The translations under genes and the position numbers were made by a program. The notes below the pieces were generated by a model. The model was not told the origin of the DNA. It saw only the letters and a program-made list of their open reading frames with translations, and did no database searches. 9,000 bases of DNA from an uncultured Butyricicoccus sp. Its GTDB lineage: Bacteria; Bacillota; Clostridia; Oscillospirales; Butyricicoccaceae. Shown here in pieces: positions 6,038 to 9,000 of this stretch. The stretch spans positions 1-9,000 of the forward strand of contig CAUEJN010000041.1 in the NCBI GenBank assembly GCA_959018045.1, given 5' to 3'. Numbering within the stretch: position 1 is the stretch's first letter; every line of letters starts with the position of its first letter.

Positions 6038-6072
6038 CCGCCGTCCGGTTCTGCCGAACGGCGGTCTTTTTT
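6038..6072 (+). terminator. Intrinsic terminator after the BlaI-like gene
   Basis: CCGCCGTCCGG (6038-6048) pairs with CCGAACGGCGG (6054-6064) with a single C-A mismatch, loop TTCTG, followed by TC and six T (6065-6072). It insulates the heat-shock operon from upstream transcription. Confidence 0.88.
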
Positions 6073-6155
6073 GACCTTTTCCTTATTATTTAGGTGCTTC
6101 GTGCGATCATTTACGATTTGTCCATATAGATTCACAAATAATTCACATAATACCC

Positions 6156-6184
6156 TTGACAGGAAGGGGCGGCAGTGGTAAATT
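6156..6184 (+). promoter_or_regulatory. Sigma-A promoter of the hrcA-grpE-dnaK operon
   Basis: A consensus TTGACA (-35, 6156-6161) and TAAATT (-10, 6179-6184; four of six) are separated by exactly 17 bases. Transcription should begin at about 6190, inside the left half of the CIRCE element, so bound HrcA would block initiation. Confidence 0.88.
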
Positions 6185-6188
6185 AAGT

Positions 6189-6215
6189 TTAGCACTCAGA
6201 GACACCGAGTGCTAA
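6189..6215. promoter_or_regulatory. CIRCE operator (HrcA binding site)
   Basis: TTAGCACTC (6189-6197), nine bases, GAGTGCTAA (6207-6215): an exact match to the CIRCE consensus TTAGCACTC-N9-GAGTGCTAA. HrcA binds it as a dimer and represses class I heat-shock genes; release on misfolding stress (through limited GroEL in studied species) induces the operon. It starts five bases after the -10 box and precedes the hrcA ribosome binding site. Confidence 0.98.
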
Positions 6216-6248
6216 CGAGAACATCAGACATAAAGGAGCATTGGCAAA

Positions 6249-7286
6249 GTGGAGCTTTCCGAACGCAAACAGCAAATTCTCAAAGCGATCATTGCCGAAT
6301 ATATCCGCACGGCCGAGCCGGTCGGCTCCAAGGCGCTTGCTACCCTGCCCGAGCTGTCCTTCTCCTCTGCCACCATCCGAAATGAGATGAGCGAGCTTGA
6401 GGAAATGGGCTACCTCGAAAAGCCGCACACCTCCGCCGGACGCGTCCCTTCCCACAAGGGCTACCGCTTCTACGTTGATCATCTGATGCGCCGCCCTGAG
6501 GTCTTCCCCGCTGGTCTGAGCGATCAAACCGCGCTGATGACCCTCAAAGAGAAGGAACTCGACCGCCTGATCCAGGAGGCTGGACGGCTCATCTCCTCGC
6601 TGACCGATTACGCCGCCGTCGCGGTCACCCCACACTTATCGCGTGTGACCATTCGGCAGTTTGAGCTCATCCCGGTCAACGACACCACCTACGTCATCGT
6701 CATCCTCACCGACGCCAACGTGGTCAAGAACAAGCTTGTCCACACGGCCGCGCCGGTCACCAAGGAACAGGCTGAGCTTTTAACCTACGTGCTCAACCAA
6801 ACGCTGACCGCCATCCCCATGGCGCAGATCACTGCCGAGCGCTTCGACGTCGTCCGCCGCGCCGCAGGGCTGACCGCTCTACTTGCACCGGTTGCCGAGT
6901 TCATTTCTGAACTGATCGAAGACCTGGGCAGTCAGAAGGTATTCCTCGAGGGCGCAAACAAGCTGCTGCGCTTCCCCGAATACCACGACACCAGCAAGGC
7001 GCAGACGCTGCTCGCCTACATGAGCGATGACAAAAAGCACCTCATTCCCTTACAGAAAGAGATCGACGGCGTTCAGATCTTCATCGGTGCGGAAAACGGC
7101 GAAAACCCGCTGTCCGACACCAGTATGATCTACGCCAAGTATGGAATCGGCGACATTGGTCAGGGCATCATCGGCATCGTCGGCCCCACCCGTATGGATT
7201 ACGCATCGCTGTCCGCACGGCTGTCCGGCTTCGCCAAGGGCTTAAACCGGCTGATCGCTGAAACATTCTACGACGAAAATAAATAA
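6249..7286 (+). CDS. hrcA: Heat-inducible transcription repressor HrcA
   Basis: The 345-residue product is a full-length HrcA. Residues 1-80 form the winged-helix DNA-binding domain, with the conserved 'SSATIRNEMSELEEMGYLEK' helix-turn-helix and the 'PHTSAGRVPSHKGYRFYVD' wing. A GAF-like dimerisation region with an inserted domain fills the middle, and the end contains 'GIIGIVGPTRMDYASL', the usual HrcA C-terminal signature. It represses its own operon through the CIRCE site 34 bases upstream. The start codon is GTG at 6249; AAGGAG (6233-6238) lies ten bases before it, and conserved sequence begins at once (ELSERKQQIL). It is first in the operon, 13 bases ahead of grpE. Its codon choice favours C-ending codons (GTC, GCC, CTC), in contrast to dnaK. 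Confidence 0.98.
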   Translation: MELSERKQQILKAIIAEYIRTAEPVGSKALATLPELSFSSATIRNEMSELEEMGYLEKPHTSAGRVPSHKGYRFYVDHLMRRPEVFPAGLSDQTALMTLKEKELDRLIQEAGRLISSLTDYAAVAVTPHLSRVTIRQFELIPVNDTTYVIVILTDANVVKNKLVHTAAPVTKEQAELLTYVLNQTLTAIPMAQITAERFDVVRRAAGLTALLAPVAEFISELIEDLGSQKVFLEGANKLLRFPEYHDTSKAQTLLAYMSDDKKHLIPLQKEIDGVQIFIGAENGENPLSDTSMIYAKYGIGDIGQGIIGIVGPTRMDYASLSARLSGFAKGLNRLIAETFYDENK

Positions 7287-7299
7287 CCGAGGTATTGCA

Positions 7300-7842
7300 A
7301 TGGCAAACGAAAAGGAAAATCTCCAGACTGAAGAGGAAGTGGAGACCGTTCAGACCGAAGCGGGAGATGAAACCGCTGAGACTCAGGCAGGAACGGAAGA
7401 TAGCGCACTGAGCGCACTGCAGGCGCAGTACGACGAGCTGAATGATCGCTACCTGCGCATGGCTGCCGAGTACGACAACTTCCGCAAGCGCAGCCGCTCC
7501 GAGCGCGACAGCGTACATGCAGAGGCCGTCGCTTACGCCGTCAAGGCGCTGCTGGCAACCGTCGACAACCTGTCCCGCGCACTGGCACAGCCCACCGAGG
7601 ACGCTGCCTACAAGCAGGGCATCGAGATGACGTACAATCAGATGATGGAGAGCTTCCAGTCTCTGGGCGTCACCGAGATCGTCTCCGAGCCGGGTACGGT
7701 TTTCGATCCCAACCTGCACAATGCAGTGATGCACATTGATGACGACTCGTTCGGTGAGAACGTCATCGCGGAAGTCTTCCAGAAGGGCTTCCAGCTCGGC
7801 GACAAGGTCATCCGTCACGCGATGGTCAAGGTTGCAAACTAA
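7300..7842 (+). CDS. grpE: GrpE, nucleotide-exchange factor of DnaK
   Basis: The 180-residue protein has the three GrpE parts. Residues 1-35 are acidic and low-complexity, probably disordered. About 36-95 is the long dimerising helix with the conserved 'AEYDNFRKRSRSER' (56-69). The C-terminal beta-wing domain carries 'FDPNLHNAVMHID' (135-147) and finishes 'GDKVIRHAMVKVAN'. GrpE dimers bind the DnaK nucleotide-binding domain and speed ADP release, acting as a thermosensor in well-studied species. A GAGG sequence precedes the ATG. The gene lies between hrcA (13-base gap) and dnaK (49-base gap) and is expected to be CIRCE-controlled with them. Confidence 0.97.
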   Translation: MANEKENLQTEEEVETVQTEAGDETAETQAGTEDSALSALQAQYDELNDRYLRMAAEYDNFRKRSRSERDSVHAEAVAYAVKALLATVDNLSRALAQPTEDAAYKQGIEMTYNQMMESFQSLGVTEIVSEPGTVFDPNLHNAVMHIDDDSFGENVIAEVFQKGFQLGDKVIRHAMVKVAN

Positions 7843-7852
7843 ATTTTGCTGA

Positions 7853-7868
7853 AAAAACATCTGTTTTT
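7853..7868 (+). other. A/T-rich hairpin in the grpE-dnaK intergenic gap
   Basis: AAAAAC (7853-7858) and GTTTTT (7863-7868) can pair around ATCT. The stem has a single G-C pair and is too weak for a real terminator. It could mark a processing or stability site between the two cistrons; significance is uncertain. Confidence 0.25.
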
Positions 7869-7891
7869 ATTTAGATAAGGAGTCTTGAATT

Positions 7892-9000
7892 ATGGGCAAG
7901 ATTATTGGTATTGACTTAGGTACCACCAACAGCTGCGTCGCCGTTATGGAAGGCGGCGAGCCGACTGTTATCGCAAACGCTGAAGGCGCTCGTACCACCC
8001 CGTCGGTTGTCGCTTTCTCCAAGACCGGCGAGCGCATGGTTGGCCAGGTTGCAAAGCGCCAGGCTGTTACCAACGCTGACCGCACCATCAGCTCGATCAA
8101 GCGTCACATGGGCTCGGATTACCGTGTTTCCATCGACGACAAGCAGTATTCTCCCCAGGAGATCTCGGCAATGGTTCTGCAGAAGCTGAAGGCTGACGCA
8201 GAGGCTTACATCGGTTCTCCGGTTACTCAGGCCGTCATCACCGTTCCGGCATACTTCACCGACTCGCAGCGTCAGGCAACCAAGGACGCTGGTAAGATCG
8301 CAGGTCTGGAAGTTCTGCGTATCATCAACGAGCCGACCGCTGCTGCACTGGCTTACGGCGTTGATAAGGAGACCGAGCAGAAGATCATGGTTTACGACCT
8401 TGGCGGCGGTACCTTCGATGTATCCATTCTGGATATCGGCGACGGCGTTCTGGAAGTTCTGGCAACCGCTGGTAACAACCACCTGGGCGGCGACGACTTC
8501 GACCAGCGCATCATGAACTGGATGGTTCAGGAGTTCAAGAACAAGGAAGGCATCGACCTGTCGGCTGACAAAATGGCTATGCAGCGTCTGAAGGAAGCTG
8601 CTGAGAAGGCAAAGATCGAGCTGTCCGGCATGACCTCCACCTCGATCAACCAGCCGTACATCACGGCTGATGCAACCGGCCCGAAGCACCTCGAGCTGAC
8701 CCTGACCCGTGCAAAGTTCAACGAGCTGACCGCAGACCTCGTTGAGGCAACCATGGGCCCGGTTCGTCAGGCAATGAGCGACGCTGGCCTGCAGTCCGGC
8801 GATCTGGCAAAGGTTCTGCTGGTTGGCGGTTCCTCCCGTATCCCGGCTGTTCAGGAAGCTGTTAAGAACATCACCGGCAAGGAAGGCTTCAAGGGCATCA
8901 ACCCCGACGAGTGCGTTGCAATCGGCGCAGCCATCCAGGGCGGCGTCCTGGGCGGCGAAGTCAAGGACGTTCTGCTGCTCGACGTTACCCCGCTGTCTCT
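7892..9000 (+). CDS. dnaK: Chaperone protein DnaK (Hsp70), 5' part, cut by the window edge
   Basis: 369 codons are present and the frame stays open to the last base. This covers the whole nucleotide-binding domain: 'IGIDLGTTNSCVAV' (5-18, phosphate 1), 'VITVPAYFTDSQRQATKDAG' (115-134), 'INEPTAAALAYG' (145-156), 'YDLGGGTFDVSIL' (168-180, phosphate 2) and 'VLLVGGSSRIPAVQ' (308-321, adenosine). The sequence ends in the interdomain linker (DVLLLDVTPLS, 359-369), so the substrate-binding domain lies outside. About 240-250 residues are missing compared with usual DnaK. After IKRHMG (69-74) the protein goes straight to 'SDYRVSIDDKQYSPQEISA', without the roughly 25-residue insertion of Gram-negative DnaK, supporting a Firmicutes origin. 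AAGGAG (7877-7882) stands nine bases before the ATG. Codon use shifts to GTT, GCT, GGT, CGT and CTG, as expected of a very highly expressed gene. dnaJ is expected next. Confidence 0.99.
   Translation, partial: MGKIIGIDLGTTNSCVAVMEGGEPTVIANAEGARTTPSVVAFSKTGERMVGQVAKRQAVTNADRTISSIKRHMGSDYRVSIDDKQYSPQEISAMVLQKLKADAEAYIGSPVTQAVITVPAYFTDSQRQATKDAGKIAGLEVLRIINEPTAAALAYGVDKETEQKIMVYDLGGGTFDVSILDIGDGVLEVLATAGNNHLGGDDFDQRIMNWMVQEFKNKEGIDLSADKMAMQRLKEAAEKAKIELSGMTSTSINQPYITADATGPKHLELTLTRAKFNELTADLVEATMGPVRQAMSDAGLQSGDLAKVLLVGGSSRIPAVQEAVKNITGKEGFKGINPDECVAIGAAIQGGVLGGEVKDVLLLDVTPLS

Noticed and set aside
7916..8689. A 257-codon open frame on the minus strand within dnaK, and a similar one over hrcA/grpE (7168-7860)
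   Set aside because: Both are antisense shadows of certain genes and lack start signals and recognisable domains.

Overview
The window looks like chromosomal core DNA of a GC-rich member of the Firmicutes (Bacillota), most likely class Clostridia and perhaps the Oscillospirales/Butyricicoccus-like gut lineage. The phylum call rests on: the partial HrcA-CIRCE-controlled order hrcA-grpE-dnaK; lepA followed by hemW; a DnaK whose N-terminal quadrant lacks the insertion typical of Gram-negative DnaK; an ACT-domain/PFL (UPF0237/UPF0210) gene pair; and strong AGGAGG-type ribosome binding sites. The narrower placement is inference from base composition and gene order.

Layout. Bases 1-80 hold a compact set of palindromes that looks like a dispersed intergenic repeat. 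Four genes on the minus strand (81-4724, transcribed leftwards) form one directional group: lepA (elongation factor 4), hemW (overlapping the lepA 3' end by 11 bases), a small ACT-domain protein, and a PFL/UPF0210 protein. A good sigma-A promoter with an exact TATAAT box lies in front of lepA. A 317-bp divergent intergenic region (4725-5041) separates this group from rightward genes: a 134-residue predicted four-helix membrane protein of unknown function (5042-5446) with its own terminator, then a short region with two operator-like dyads and a BlaI/MecI-type repressor gene that lacks its normal N-terminus (5643-5966), also ended by a terminator. From 6156 onward comes the class I heat-shock operon: promoter, CIRCE operator, hrcA, grpE and the first 369 codons of dnaK, which runs off the right edge at the NBD-SBD linker.

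How the genes work together. HrcA binds CIRCE and represses hrcA-grpE-dnaK; DnaK is the Hsp70 chaperone and GrpE its nucleotide-exchange factor. LepA acts on ribosomes and HemW is a haem-binding radical-SAM-fold protein; in many Firmicutes lepA-hemW sits directly upstream of and co-directional with hrcA, whereas here it is divergent and separated by the membrane-protein/BlaI segment. The ACT and PFL proteins are a conserved pair of unsettled function.

I found no convincing new multi-gene system. The points most worth checking are the BlaI-like gene with a broken 5' end behind intact-looking tandem operators, the rearranged lepA-hemW/hrcA junction, the uncharacterised membrane protein, and the palindromic repeat at the left edge.
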